From positions 4,712,001-4,776,000 of the forward strand of contig NZ_CP195100.1 of assembly GCF_051175315.1 (NCBI RefSeq): 64,000 nt of DNA, in the 5' to 3' direction. The position numbers and the translations under genes were made by a program. Positions 44,008 to 53,571 of the stretch are shown here, piece by piece. Source of the stretch: Tundrisphaera sp051175315 (lineage in GTDB: Bacteria > Planctomycetota > Planctomycetia > Isosphaerales > Isosphaeraceae). The notes under the pieces were generated by a model, which saw nothing but the letters and a program-made list of their open reading frames with translations, was not told the DNA's origin and did no database searches. Position 1 is the stretch's first letter; the number at the start of each line of letters is the position of its first letter.

Positions 44008-45888
44008 ATGAACCACCCGAGGCCGGCCAGGATCGCCAAGGATCGGCGATCACGCATGCGGAGCATGGAAATGGTTCGAAGGGCGATCGTCGGCCGAATC
44101 GAGGGGAATCCCGGCACCGCCGCCTGGGATCGATCCGCCCCAGGCGTCCGATTCCTGCTCCTGTCCCTGGCCCTCGGCGGGATCGCGCCGGCCCCCGGAT
44201 GGGCCCAGGTATCCGCACCGCCCGCCGCCGCCCACCGGAGGGGGGCGGGGCTGTTCCGGGCGGCGGGCCCCGCCATCCCGCCCCGGCCCCACGCCGGGAC
44301 CGCCTCCGCGAAGCCCGCCGCGCCCAAATCCGATCCGGCGATCGCCCCGGCCCAGGACCTGCCGGCCAACACCCTGCCGCCGGCCCTGACCGACCCCCCG
44401 CCGACGGCCCCCGCGCCGGTGGCCCGGCCCGCCGACGGCAACGCCGTGGACCTGCGGTTCCAGCCCGCCCCGCTGGAGCCGGACGACGTCCCGCTGCCGA
44501 TCAACCTGGCCACGGCCCTGCGGCTGTCCGACGCCCGCCCCCTGATGATCGCCGCGACCCAGGCCAGCGTGTGGGTGGCGGAGGCCCAACTCAAAAGGGC
44601 CCGCGTCCTCTGGGTGCCGAAGCTGGTGTTCGGGGCCGACTATGTCCGCCACGACGGCGGCGGGCCGGACTTCAACAAGGGCATCCTCACCGCCCCCAGC
44701 GTCAACTTCTTCTACGCCGGCGGCGGCATCCACCAGATCCTCAACCTGACCGACGCGATCTTCGAGCCCCTGGCCGCCCGCCAGGCACTGAAGGCCCGCC
44801 ACGCCGACGTCCAGGCATCCAAGAACGACGCCTTGCTGGCGACCGCCGAGGCGTATTTCGCCGTCCATGAGGCGCGGGGCTCCTACGCCGGTGCGCTGTA
44901 CGCGGCCAACCGGGGCCGCGACCTGGTGGAGCGGGTCGACCGGCTGGCCGGCGACCTGGCGCCGGCCGACGAGGCGCAAAGGGCCCGCAACATGCTGGCG
45001 ATGCTGGAGCAGCAGGCGACCTCGGCGCGGGAGGCGTGGCGGGTGGGCAGCGCGGATCTGACGCAGGTGCTGCGGCTGGACCCGCGTGCGGTGGTGGTGC
45101 CGTTGGAGGACGACCACCTGCAGGTGACGCTGATCGACCCGGCCAAGGGCCTGGATGAACTGATGCCGATCGCGCTGGCGACCCGGCCCGAACTGGCGTC
45201 CAACCAGGCCAGCGTCGAGGCGGCCGAGGCGCGGGTCCGCCGCGAGAAGATGCGGCCGGTGCTGCCGGAAGTGCGGATCAACGGCTTCCAGGCCCCCGGC
45301 GGCATGTACCTCCAGGCGGGCGTCTTCGGCATCGGGCCCAACAGCAGCCTCAACCAGTTCACCGGCCGCTTCGACATGAGCTATCAGCTCGTCTGGCAGC
45401 TCGAAGCGTTCGGCATCGGCAACGTCGCCCGGATCAAGAGGCAACGGGGCGACCAGTCGCGGGCCATCGTCGAGCTGACCCGGTGGCAGGACCGGGTCGG
45501 GGCCGAGGTCACCGCGGCCCACGCCGCGCTCCAGTCGGCGGCGGCGCGGGTGGGGCAGGCCGACCGGGCTCTCAAGGCCGCCTCGGAGACCTTCAACGGC
45601 AACTTCGCCGGTCTCCAGCAGACGCAGCGGTTCGGCGACGTGCTGGTGCTGGTCAACCGGCCCCAGGAAGTCGTCTTCTCCCTGACCCAGCTCAAGGTGT
45701 CGCTGGATAATTACTTCTTCACCGTGGGCGAGTACAACCGGGCCCAGTTCCGGATGTTCCACGCGCTGGGCTACCCGGCCGGGGAGCTGGCCAACCTCCG
45801 CCCGCCCGGCGAGGTGGGGCCGGTGGACATCTCGCGCCCGGCCTACCTGCCGCCGGTCGGCACCGGCCCGCCCCCCGCGAGCCGGTGA
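44008..45888 (+). CDS. TolC-family outer-membrane efflux protein (copy 2)
   Basis: A 626-aa reading with a predicted signal peptide (FLLLSLALGGIAPAPGWAQ) preceded by an Arg-rich extension; a start at 44056 or 44065 would give a shorter leader. A Pro/Ala-rich region (about 70-150) precedes the TolC domain, which matches the gene at 41061 through most of its length. The gene converges on the adaptor gene with a 9-bp gap. The two TolC channels likely serve the adaptor/RND pump next door. Confidence 0.88.
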   Translation: MNHPRPARIAKDRRSRMRSMEMVRRAIVGRIEGNPGTAAWDRSAPGVRFLLLSLALGGIAPAPGWAQVSAPPAAAHRRGAGLFRAAGPAIPPRPHAGTASAKPAAPKSDPAIAPAQDLPANTLPPALTDPPPTAPAPVARPADGNAVDLRFQPAPLEPDDVPLPINLATALRLSDARPLMIAATQASVWVAEAQLKRARVLWVPKLVFGADYVRHDGGGPDFNKGILTAPSVNFFYAGGGIHQILNLTDAIFEPLAARQALKARHADVQASKNDALLATAEAYFAVHEARGSYAGALYAANRGRDLVERVDRLAGDLAPADEAQRARNMLAMLEQQATSAREAWRVGSADLTQVLRLDPRAVVVPLEDDHLQVTLIDPAKGLDELMPIALATRPELASNQASVEAAEARVRREKMRPVLPEVRINGFQAPGGMYLQAGVFGIGPNSSLNQFTGRFDMSYQLVWQLEAFGIGNVARIKRQRGDQSRAIVELTRWQDRVGAEVTAAHAALQSAAARVGQADRALKAASETFNGNFAGLQQTQRFGDVLVLVNRPQEVVFSLTQLKVSLDNYFFTVGEYNRAQFRMFHALGYPAGELANLRPPGEVGPVDISRPAYLPPVGTGPPPASR

Positions 45889-45897
45889 CCATCCGGG

Positions 45898-47352
45898 TCA
45901 ACGCGGGGACGCGTCGGCCACCTTCGCCTCGGGCTTGTCCGGGGCGATCTTGACCGGGGCGTCGTCGGTCAGGATCGCCAGGTCGCCGAGGATGACCTGC
46001 TCCGAGCCGTCGACCGCGGTCCAGGGGCGGTCGCCCTCGGGGGCGCCGGCCGGGACGACGGGTCGGTGGTTGGTGATCTCGACAGAGGAGCCGTCGCCGA
46101 TGCCGGTCTCGACCTCGGTCCGCACCGCCTTGCCGTCGCGGTGCATCCAGCAATAAACATTGTCGCCGCTGTAGACCAGGGCCTCGACGGGCACGGTCCG
46201 GACGTCGGGGCGTTCGATGATGACCTTGCCGTAGGCGTACATCCCGGGCAAAAGCTGGCCGTCGGAGTTCTTGAGGTCGATCTCGGCGCGGAGGGTCCGG
46301 CTCTTGACGTTGAGCGCCCACGAGGTCCGGGTGACGGAGGCGGGAATCTCCTCGTCGCGGTAGGCCTTGGCCAGCACCGTCGCCTTGGTGCCGATGGAGA
46401 CGTAGTTGGCGTCCTGCTCGGGGATGTCCACGAAGATCCGGACGATGTCGGTGCGATCGACCACGTAGACCGGGGCGGCCCCCTCGGGCGATTTGTAGGG
46501 GGACATGTCGCGGGCGGTGGGGTCGCCGGTGGCGGGGGTGACGAAGTCGCCGGTGTTGGCGTTGCGGCCCACGATCACGCCGTCGAACGGGGCGGGCAGG
46601 GTGAGGTAGCCTTCCAGGGCGGCCAGCCTTTTCTCCTCGCTCTGGGCCACGGCCAGCTGGGCGCGGGCCACGGCCACGTCGACGTCGGCCTTGGCGTCCG
46701 CGGATTGCTTGCTGACGAGGTCGGCCTCGGCCGCCGCGATGGTCGACTTCGCGGCCTCGCGGGCGGCGGTGTTCGACTTGAGCTGATTCTCCGACTCCAG
46801 GAGGATCTGCGGGGCGACGACCCCCTTGGACACCTCGGCGCTGAGCCGCTTCACTTCCGAGTCCCAGCGGTCGACCTCGGCCTGGAACTTGGCGAGGATC
46901 GACTTCGCCTCGGACACCCGGGCCTTGGCGGCGTCGACGTCGGCCTTCGCCACGTCCTGGAGCTTCACCGCGCGGTCGATCATCCGCTCGGCCAGCACCA
47001 CGTCGGCCTGCTTGGTCCGGCGCTCCTCGACGAGTTCGGGCATGAACAGGGTGGCCATCACCTGGTCCTTCTTGACCCGGTCGCCGATGTCCACGTTCCA
47101 CTTCTCGATGTACGAGGGGAGCTTGGCGTAGATCGACGTATGCTCGTAGGCCTGGATGAAGCTGGGCTGCTTGACGACGCGGGTGATCGTCTCGACCTTG
47201 GGGCTGACCAGGCGGACGGTTTGCGGCTCGGACACGCTCCTGGTGGCCGCCTTCTTCTCGCCGCCGCCGCAGCCCGACGCCGCCAGCAGGCCCAGGAGCC
47301 ACGCCCGGCGGAGCAGGTCGCCGGCGGGCCGATTCGTGAGGGAGGGGCGCAT
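45898..47352 (-). CDS. Efflux RND periplasmic adaptor (membrane fusion) lipoprotein
   Basis: A 484-aa protein. A lipobox (LLAASGC) leads to a biotinyl-lipoyl-like hybrid and a long coiled-coil hairpin at about 110-260 (VDAAKARVSEAKSILAKFQAEVDRW, AREAAKSTIAAAEADLVSK), then beta-barrel domains (APFDGVIVGRNANTGDF). It bridges the RND pump and a TolC channel. Its ATG overlaps the stop of the RND gene by one base (TGATG), so the two are coupled. The long upstream reading to 50871 is an out-of-phase artefact of the RND gene. Confidence 0.9.
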   Translation of the reverse strand: MRPSLTNRPAGDLLRRAWLLGLLAASGCGGGEKKAATRSVSEPQTVRLVSPKVETITRVVKQPSFIQAYEHTSIYAKLPSYIEKWNVDIGDRVKKDQVMATLFMPELVEERRTKQADVVLAERMIDRAVKLQDVAKADVDAAKARVSEAKSILAKFQAEVDRWDSEVKRLSAEVSKGVVAPQILLESENQLKSNTAAREAAKSTIAAAEADLVSKQSADAKADVDVAVARAQLAVAQSEEKRLAALEGYLTLPAPFDGVIVGRNANTGDFVTPATGDPTARDMSPYKSPEGAAPVYVVDRTDIVRIFVDIPEQDANYVSIGTKATVLAKAYRDEEIPASVTRTSWALNVKSRTLRAEIDLKNSDGQLLPGMYAYGKVIIERPDVRTVPVEALVYSGDNVYCWMHRDGKAVRTEVETGIGDGSSVEITNHRPVVPAGAPEGDRPWTAVDGSEQVILGDLAILTDDAPVKIAPDKPEAKVADASPR

Positions 47353-50300
47353 CAGAGGTCTCCGGTCTGGGGGGAATCCTTCGCGGGCGCGGCCGGAGGG
47401 GAGTTCGTGTCGACGGTCGTGGTGCCCTGGATCGCGTGTTCGATCGCCTCCTCGCGCGACGGGGCCGACCCGGCGTGGCCGTCGAGGGCGAAGACGTCGG
47501 GGTCGTAGTGCGGGCTCTCGCGGTCGTCCGGGTAGAGCGACGGCGACTTCGGCGTGCTGCTCCCCATCAGGACCGTGAAGATCGACGGGAGGATCAAGAG
47601 GGTGGCGACCGTGGACATCAGCAGCCCGCCGATCACCGCCCGGCCCAGCGGGGCCTGCATCTGGCTGCCGCGCTCCAGGGCCAGGGCCATGGGCACCATG
47701 CCGATGGTCATGGCGCAGGCCGTCATGAGGATCGGCCGGAGCCGGTCGCTGGCGCCGAAGATGGCGGCCTCGCGCGACGGCATCCCTTCCTTCCAGTGGT
47801 CGTGCATGAACGTGACCAGCATGACCGAGTTGGACACCGACACGCCCAGGCACATGATCGAGCCCATGAACGACTCGATGTTCAGCGTGGTGCCGGTCAG
47901 GTAGAGCATGGTCGCGATCCCGGAGAACACCCCCGGCACCGCGCCGATCGAGATCAGGGCCAGCCGGGGGGACTGGAAGTACGCGGTCAGCAGCACCACG
48001 ATCACGAACACCGCGACCCCGATGCCGACGCCCAGCGCCCGGAACATCTCGTTCATCGGCGGGAGCTGGCCCATCGGGATCACGCGGACGCCCCGGGGCG
48101 GGTCGCCGGCCGCGGCCACGGCATCGAGGACGTGCCGCGAGGCCCGGCCCATGTCCTCCCCCTCGACGTTGGCCGTCAGGGTCAGGTAGCGCTGGGACAT
48201 CGAGCGGTCGTACTGGCCCGGCTGGGACCCCGGGCGGACCGTCGCCACGTCCCGCACCATCAGGTTCACCAGGCTGTTGACCGGCGCGATGGGGAGGTCT
48301 TCCACGTCGGATGCCTCGGTCATCTTGGTGGTCGGCAGGAGCACCTCGACGAGGTAGTCGAACCCGGTCTTGCGGTCGATCCAGTAGTTGGTCGCGGTGA
48401 ACCGGGTGGACGAGGTCCCCGGCACCAGCGCCTTGCCCACGTCCTCGACCGTGACCCCGCTGAGCCCCGCCTTCTCGCGGTCGATCTCGACCTCGATGGT
48501 CGGGTAGTCCAGGGTCTGCTCGAAGCCGACGTCGCGGAGCGAGGGGATCTTCCGCATCGCGTCGGCGATCTTGGTGGCGTGCTGGCGGACCGCCCCGAGG
48601 TCGGTGCCGACGACCCGGATCGCGATCGGCGTGAGCGAGCCGAAGCTCATCACCTCGGTGACGATGTCCCCCGGCTCGAAGCCGAACGTCGATTGCTCGG
48701 CCTGCCGCCTCGCCTTGTCCGGGGCCACGCCGCCCTGTTCGAGCCGCTTCGCCATCCACGGCCTGATCTGCTCGGGAAGGGCCTTGCGGAGCCGTTCGCG
48801 GAACGCGGCGAGCTTGATGCCGCTCTTCTCCGTCAGGGCGATCCGCAACTGTCCGTCGTCGGGCCCGCGCATGAACAGGAGCATGTTGTTGATGCCGAAG
48901 TTGGGGGCGACCTGCCCGACGAAGCCCATCGTGATCTCGATGTTCTCCGCCCCGGCCTCCTTCTCGATCACCCCCAGGCACTGCTGGGCCATCTCGCGGG
49001 TCAGCTCGAAGTTCGACCCCGGCGGGGGCCGGAACCGGAGCACGAACTCGCCCGAGTCCACCTGCGGGAACAGCTCGGTCCCCAGCCGTCCCCCGGCCTG
49101 CCACAGCACCAGCCCGCACGCGATCAGATAGATGCCGACCACCGCCCATCGCCACGCCACCAGGCGCTCGGCCACCGCCCGGAACCCGGCCTGGATCCGG
49201 TCGAACAGCCCCGGTTTCTCCTCGGCGTGCCCCTCGTGCTTCAGCAGGTAGACGCACATGATCGGCACGAACGTGCTGGACAGCAGGTACGACGAGATCA
49301 TGGCGAAGCCGACCGCCAGCGTCAGCGGCATGAACAGCGACCGCAACGGGTCGCTCATGATGAACGCCGGGATGAATACCGACAGGATGCAGAGCAGGGC
49401 CAGCAATCGCGGGACGGCCGTGATGTTGTTGCCGTGGAGCACGGCCGAGGCCAGCTTCGACGTCCGCTTCAACTGGGCGTGGACGTTCTCCACCTCCACG
49501 GTCGCCTCGTCCACCAGGATGCCGATGGCCAGCGCCAGCCCGCCCAGGGACATGATGTTGATCGTGTTGCCGGTCAGCCAGAGGCCGAACAGCGACCCGA
49601 GCAGGGCGAGCGGGATGTTGGCCACGACGACCACCACGCTCCGGGCGTCGCGGAGGAAGATCATGATCATCAGCCCGGTCAGGCAGGCGCCGATCAGCCC
49701 CTCGGAGGCCACGCTCTTGACCGCCGCGACCACGGTGGGGGACTCGTCGAACTCGAAGTCGACCTTGACGTCCCTGGGCACCACGTCGCGGAACATCTGC
49801 ATCGACTTGTGGATGTCGGCCACCACGGTCAGGGCGGATGCGGTGTCCTTCTTGATGATCGGCAGGTAGACCGACTTCTTGCCGTTGACCAGGGCGTAGC
49901 CGTAGGTGATGTCGGTGTCGTCGGAGATCTTCGCCACGTCGCGGAGGTAGACGTTCTCCCCCAGCCGGAGCGGGATCTTGCCGATGTCCTGGATGTTGTC
50001 GACCGTGGAGTTGGTGGGCACCATCGGCATCGTGTCCTTGACGTACACGTTGCCGGCCGGGATGACCGTGTTCCCCCTGGCCATGGCGTCGACCACGTCC
50101 TGCGGGCTGAGGTTGTAGGCCCGCAGTTTCTCCGGGTCGACGTTGATGATGATCGACCGCATGTTCGGGCCGAACGGGGAGATGGCCACCGTGCCCGGGA
50201 CGTACTTCTGCACCAGGGGCCGGATGATGTTCTGGGCCAGGTCGCCCATCCGCCCCAGCGACGTGACCTCGCTCTCCATGACCAGGTAGCCGACCGGCAC

Positions 50301-50705
50301 GCTGCCGGCGTCCATGCGCATGATCATGGGGGGCAGGGTGCCCTTGGGCATCCACGACATCGCCCGGTCGGACATCGCCACGACCTGCGCCATCGCCTGG
50401 CCCATGTCGGTGCCCGGGAAGAACGACAGCTCGCACATCGAGACTTGCTGGATGTTCTGGGTGTTGATGTCCTCGATGCCGTCCACGTACTGGAAGTAGA
50501 GTTCCAACTGGTTGACGATGAACCCCTCCATCTGGGCGGGGCTCATGCCGACGTAGTCGAGGTAGACGTAGACCTTCGGGGTGTTCAGCGACGGGAAGAT
50601 GTCCACGCGCATCCGGGTGAGGGCGAGCACGCCGCCGCTGATCAGGGCCACGACCAGCATGAGGGTCGTGATCGGGTGGCGCATCGCGAAGACGATCGGA
50701 TTCAT
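47352..50705 (-). CDS. Efflux RND transporter permease (AcrB/CusA-like)
   Basis: A 1117-aa inner-membrane pump. N-terminal helix (ITTLMLVVALISGGVLAL), two large periplasmic loops, and transmembrane segments including GLALAIGILVDEATVEVENVH, where the usual Asp-Asp proton-relay pair reads Asp-Glu. The length is slightly above the AcrB norm. Substrate class (drug versus metal) is not clear; no Met-rich metal-relay cluster was noticed. It forms an operon with the adaptor gene. Confidence 0.93.
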   Translation of the reverse strand: MNPIVFAMRHPITTLMLVVALISGGVLALTRMRVDIFPSLNTPKVYVYLDYVGMSPAQMEGFIVNQLELYFQYVDGIEDINTQNIQQVSMCELSFFPGTDMGQAMAQVVAMSDRAMSWMPKGTLPPMIMRMDAGSVPVGYLVMESEVTSLGRMGDLAQNIIRPLVQKYVPGTVAISPFGPNMRSIIINVDPEKLRAYNLSPQDVVDAMARGNTVIPAGNVYVKDTMPMVPTNSTVDNIQDIGKIPLRLGENVYLRDVAKISDDTDITYGYALVNGKKSVYLPIIKKDTASALTVVADIHKSMQMFRDVVPRDVKVDFEFDESPTVVAAVKSVASEGLIGACLTGLMIMIFLRDARSVVVVVANIPLALLGSLFGLWLTGNTINIMSLGGLALAIGILVDEATVEVENVHAQLKRTSKLASAVLHGNNITAVPRLLALLCILSVFIPAFIMSDPLRSLFMPLTLAVGFAMISSYLLSSTFVPIMCVYLLKHEGHAEEKPGLFDRIQAGFRAVAERLVAWRWAVVGIYLIACGLVLWQAGGRLGTELFPQVDSGEFVLRFRPPPGSNFELTREMAQQCLGVIEKEAGAENIEITMGFVGQVAPNFGINNMLLFMRGPDDGQLRIALTEKSGIKLAAFRERLRKALPEQIRPWMAKRLEQGGVAPDKARRQAEQSTFGFEPGDIVTEVMSFGSLTPIAIRVVGTDLGAVRQHATKIADAMRKIPSLRDVGFEQTLDYPTIEVEIDREKAGLSGVTVEDVGKALVPGTSSTRFTATNYWIDRKTGFDYLVEVLLPTTKMTEASDVEDLPIAPVNSLVNLMVRDVATVRPGSQPGQYDRSMSQRYLTLTANVEGEDMGRASRHVLDAVAAAGDPPRGVRVIPMGQLPPMNEMFRALGVGIGVAVFVIVVLLTAYFQSPRLALISIGAVPGVFSGIATMLYLTGTTLNIESFMGSIMCLGVSVSNSVMLVTFMHDHWKEGMPSREAAIFGASDRLRPILMTACAMTIGMVPMALALERGSQMQAPLGRAVIGGLLMSTVATLLILPSIFTVLMGSSTPKSPSLYPDDRESPHYDPDVFALDGHAGSAPSREEAIEHAIQGTTTVDTNSPPAAPAKDSPQTGDL

Positions 50706-51002
50706 GGACCAGACCCCGGCCGACCCGAGTCCTCCCGAATCGCACCTTCGCGAATCTTCGGTCGGACGGAATGAGACCGCCGAGGGGCGTCGTGGGGACC
50801 CCGCGCGGCCGCAACACTATGGCCTCGCCGGGCCGCCGCTGTCCAAGGAAAAAGCGGCCCGGTTCCGCCATCCCCCCGCATTCAACGTAGGCGATCCCGG
50901 GGCGAATGGCGCCTGCACGCCGATTGCCTTATCCGGCCCGATCGGGGAAGATCCAGCCGGGATGGCCCGACGCCTCCCGATGGTCCGGAGGGGTTCGCGC
51001 CG

Positions 51003-51719
51003 GTGCTCGATCAACTGTCCCACAGCACGCACACCCTGGTCGTCTCCTACCTGGGGATCCGGCGGGCGATCGGGGTGATCGGCCTGCTCCTGCCGGTGAT
51101 GCTGGGGCCGGTCGGCTTGCTGGCGTTCGGCATCCCGATCCAGGACAACATGAGCAGCTACTACCACACCCCGATGCGGGACGTGTTCGTCGGCTCCATG
51201 TGCGCCATCGGGATCTTCCTGTTCTGCTACCGGGGCTACGACTGGATCGAGAACTGGACGGCCAACTTCGGCTTCCTGTCGGCGCTGGGGGTCGCCCTCT
51301 GCCCGCTCGATCCCGGCAGCAACCCGCTCCAGCAGAGGTCGGTCCTGGGCTATCTCCACACGGCCAGCGGCGGGGTGTTCTTCCTGACCCTGGCCTTCTA
51401 TTCCCTCTACCACTTCCCCGACGCCGACAAGGGCCGCCCCGAGGTCGCGCCCCACGAGGCCCAGCGCAACTTCATCTATCGCGCCAGCGGCGTCGTGATC
51501 CTGCTCGGCATGGTCGCGATGGGCGCCTACCTGTTCCTGATCCCGGAGCCGTGGCAGCGGCGGCTCAACGACGTCAACTTCCTGTTCTGGATGGAGTGGG
51601 TGGCGGTCTGGGCGTTCGCGGCCGCGTGGCTCACCAAGGGGCGGGCCATCTTCGCCGACATCGCCGTCGACCTGCTGGCGTTGCCGGTCCAGATCCTCCA
51701 CAAGAAGAAGCGTGATTGA
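51003..51719 (+). CDS. Multi-pass membrane protein of unknown function
   Basis: A 238-aa protein with about six hydrophobic segments (for example IGVIGLLLPVMLGPVGLLAFG, VFVGSMCAIGIFLFCY, GVVILLGMVAMGAYLFLI). It starts with GTG at 51003 after GGAGGGG. The SSYYHTPMRDVF loop and the overall shape suggest a DUF998-like family, but I cannot assign it firmly. It is followed by a DUF1810 gene 13 bp away and may form a small operon with it. Confidence 0.7.
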   Translation: MLDQLSHSTHTLVVSYLGIRRAIGVIGLLLPVMLGPVGLLAFGIPIQDNMSSYYHTPMRDVFVGSMCAIGIFLFCYRGYDWIENWTANFGFLSALGVALCPLDPGSNPLQQRSVLGYLHTASGGVFFLTLAFYSLYHFPDADKGRPEVAPHEAQRNFIYRASGVVILLGMVAMGAYLFLIPEPWQRRLNDVNFLFWMEWVAVWAFAAAWLTKGRAIFADIAVDLLALPVQILHKKKRD

Positions 51720-51732
51720 AGCGGAGCCCCCC

Positions 51733-52167
51733 ATGCCCGACGACCCCCACGACCTCGGCCGCTTCGTCCATGCCCAGCGCGACGACTACGACCGGGCGCT
51801 CGCCGAGGTCCGGGCCGGCGAAAAGCGGTCCCACTGGATGTGGTACATCTTCCCCCAGGTCGACGGCCTGGGATCCAGCCCGATGGCCCGGCGCTACGCG
51901 ATCAAGTCCGCGGATGAGGCGCGGGCCTACCTCGACCACCCCGTCCTCGGCCCTCGCCTGCGGGAGATCGCCGAGGCGGCCCTGGCCGTGCCGGAACGCT
52001 CGGCCCTGGACATCTTCGGATCGCCGGACGACATGAAGCTGAAGTCTTGCGCGACCCTGTTCGCCAGCGTGTCGCCCCCGGGCTCGGCCTTCGCCCGGCT
52101 GATCGACCGCTTCTTCGGCGGGGAGCCCGACGCGAAGACGCTCGAACTGATCCGGGCGGATGCATGA
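51733..52167 (+). CDS. DUF1810 family protein
   Basis: A 144-aa protein. DDPHDLGRFVHAQRDDYDRAL, SHWMWYIFPQVDGLG and FGSPDDMKLKSCATLF are hallmark segments of DUF1810, a small cytoplasmic family with unknown biochemical role. I chose the ATG at 51733. Its stop overlaps the start of a small membrane protein gene by 4 bp (ATGA). Confidence 0.9.
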   Translation: MPDDPHDLGRFVHAQRDDYDRALAEVRAGEKRSHWMWYIFPQVDGLGSSPMARRYAIKSADEARAYLDHPVLGPRLREIAEAALAVPERSALDIFGSPDDMKLKSCATLFASVSPPGSAFARLIDRFFGGEPDAKTLELIRADA

Positions 52168-52316
52168 GCGAGGCCAATACGCCCAGATTCGGCGCCCTCG
52201 GGGCGACGATCGCCCTCGCCGTGTTGGCCCTGGCGCTGGCGATCTCCCTGGCGTATCGCTGGCTGCACCACCACAACGCCTTCGTCGCGATCGGGCCGAT
52301 CTCGATCCGGTTCTAA
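52164..52316 (+). CDS. Small single-span membrane protein
   Basis: A 50-aa protein with one hydrophobic helix (GATIALAVLALALAISLAY). The ATG overlaps the DUF1810 stop by 4 bp, which supports it being a real gene coupled to DUF1810. No family recognised. It might anchor the DUF1810 protein to the membrane, but that is speculation. Confidence 0.55.
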   Translation: MSEANTPRFGALGATIALAVLALALAISLAYRWLHHHNAFVAIGPISIRF

Positions 52317-52368
52317 CCCGGGCGGCACGCTCGCCGCCGGCATCGGCCAAGGGAAGGGGAAGACGACC

Positions 52369-52848
52369 GTGTCCACACCGACGACTCGCCGATCGCTCCG
52401 GTTCGACGGCATCGAGCCGATGCTGGTCGACGTCGAGGCCCTGGCCGCGGCCGAGCGGGAGGGTACGCTCAGGTCCTTCGGCAACTGGACCCTGGGCCAG
52501 TCGCTGAACCACCTGGCCTCCTGGGTCGATTTCGCCTACACCGGGCTGCCGATCAAGCTCCCGTTCTTCGTCCGCTGGCTGGTGCGGCCCCTGAAGAAGA
52601 AGATGCTGGCCGGGCCGCTCAGGCCAGGCGTGAAGCTCCCGAAGACGCCGGGGGGGACTCTGGCGACCGAGGTCGTCCCCACCGACGAGGGCCTTGCGCA
52701 CCTCCGCCAGTCGTTCGCCCGCCTCGCCGCCGAGCCGCCCACCCTGCCGCACCCGCTGTTCGGGCGTTTGACGCATGACGAGTGGATGGCGTTGCACCTC
52801 CGGCACGCGGAGTTGCACCTGTCGTTCCTGCATCCCGACACCCGCTGA
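52369..52848 (+). CDS. DUF1569 (DinB-like fold) protein
   Basis: A 159-aa protein beginning with GTG. FGNWTLGQSLNHLASWVDFA and HPLFGRLTHDEWMALHLRHAELHLSFL are characteristic of DUF1569; the regularly placed His residues are consistent with the metal-binding four-helix DinB-like fold. A thiol transferase or hydrolase role is proposed for relatives, but nothing specific is visible here. Confidence 0.85.
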   Translation: MSTPTTRRSLRFDGIEPMLVDVEALAAAEREGTLRSFGNWTLGQSLNHLASWVDFAYTGLPIKLPFFVRWLVRPLKKKMLAGPLRPGVKLPKTPGGTLATEVVPTDEGLAHLRQSFARLAAEPPTLPHPLFGRLTHDEWMALHLRHAELHLSFLHPDTR

Positions 52849-52864
52849 TCGGCGTGGAGGACCC

Positions 52865-53323
52865 ATGATCGCGCTCAGGCCCTATCGACCGGACGACGCG
52901 CCGGCCCTGCTGGCCCTGTTCCGGGACACCATCCGCCGGGTCAATTGCCGCGACTACGACCCGGAGCAGGTCGCGGCCTGGGCGTCCGACGAGATCGATC
53001 CCGCCGCGTGGGCGGCCCGATTCCAGGGCCGTTTCGTCGTGGTGGCCGAGGGGCCGGCCGGATTCGCCGAGTTGGAGCCGGACGGCCACATCGACCGCTT
53101 CTTCGTCTCGGCCGACCACCAGAGGCGGGGTGTGGGCGCCTCGCTGCTGGATGCCGTGGAGGCGGAGGCCCGGCGACGCGGCATCGGCCGGCTCTTCCTC
53201 GAATCCAGCCTCACGGCCCGGCCGTTCTTCGAAGCGAGGGGCTTCACGCACCTGGCCCGCCAGGTGGTGACGTGCCGCGGCGTCGCGATGGTCAACGACC
53301 GGATGGAACGGCGTCTCGATTGA
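52865..53323 (+). CDS. GNAT-family N-acetyltransferase
   Basis: A 152-aa protein. IALRPYRPDDAPALLALFRD at the N-terminus and DRFFVSADHQRRGVGASLLDAVEAEA (acetyl-CoA loop RRGVGA) are typical GNAT features, followed by ESSLTARPFFEARGF. I chose the ATG at 52865, 16 bp after the DUF1569 gene; the longer reading to 52775 lies inside DUF1569. Substrate unknown. Confidence 0.9.
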   Translation: MIALRPYRPDDAPALLALFRDTIRRVNCRDYDPEQVAAWASDEIDPAAWAARFQGRFVVVAEGPAGFAELEPDGHIDRFFVSADHQRRGVGASLLDAVEAEARRRGIGRLFLESSLTARPFFEARGFTHLARQVVTCRGVAMVNDRMERRLD

Positions 53324-53365
53324 GCCACCTCTCGACCGATGGATGACACCCCTGGTTAACGCGTG

Positions 53366-53393
53366 TTGACAAACTCAATCGAATTAGTAGGAT
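53366..53393 (+). promoter_or_regulatory. Probable sigma-70-type promoter for the DUF1559 gene
   Basis: TTGACA (53366-53371) and TAGGAT (53388-53393) are spaced by 16 bp in a locally AT-rich stretch. The predicted start point is about 170 bp upstream of the DUF1559 gene. The -35 is perfect and the -10 matches four of six bases. Confidence 0.5.
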
Positions 53394-53571
53394 TTCCTCC
53401 GCAGTCATCGGAGCGACCCGACAACGGGAGCAACCCGACGCCGTGAATGCCGGCCCGACCTTCGGGTCCCGGCGATTCTGATGTCCGGAGTTGACGAGTT
53501 GGCCGGGGTGACTCCGATCGCCATGTCGGGCGATCGAGGATCTCGCGCCACTCCTTCCCAGGGGTCGCACG

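Noticed and set aside
47436..50774. 1112-aa plus-strand reading opposite the RND pump
   Set aside because: Composition is dominated by His, Asp, Arg and Gly with no domains, while the minus strand encodes a clear RND permease; it is an antisense artefact of high GC content.
45898..50871. A 1657-aa adaptor reading extending through the RND gene
   Set aside because: Only the last 484 codons encode an adaptor with lipobox; the rest is an out-of-frame reading of the permease gene.
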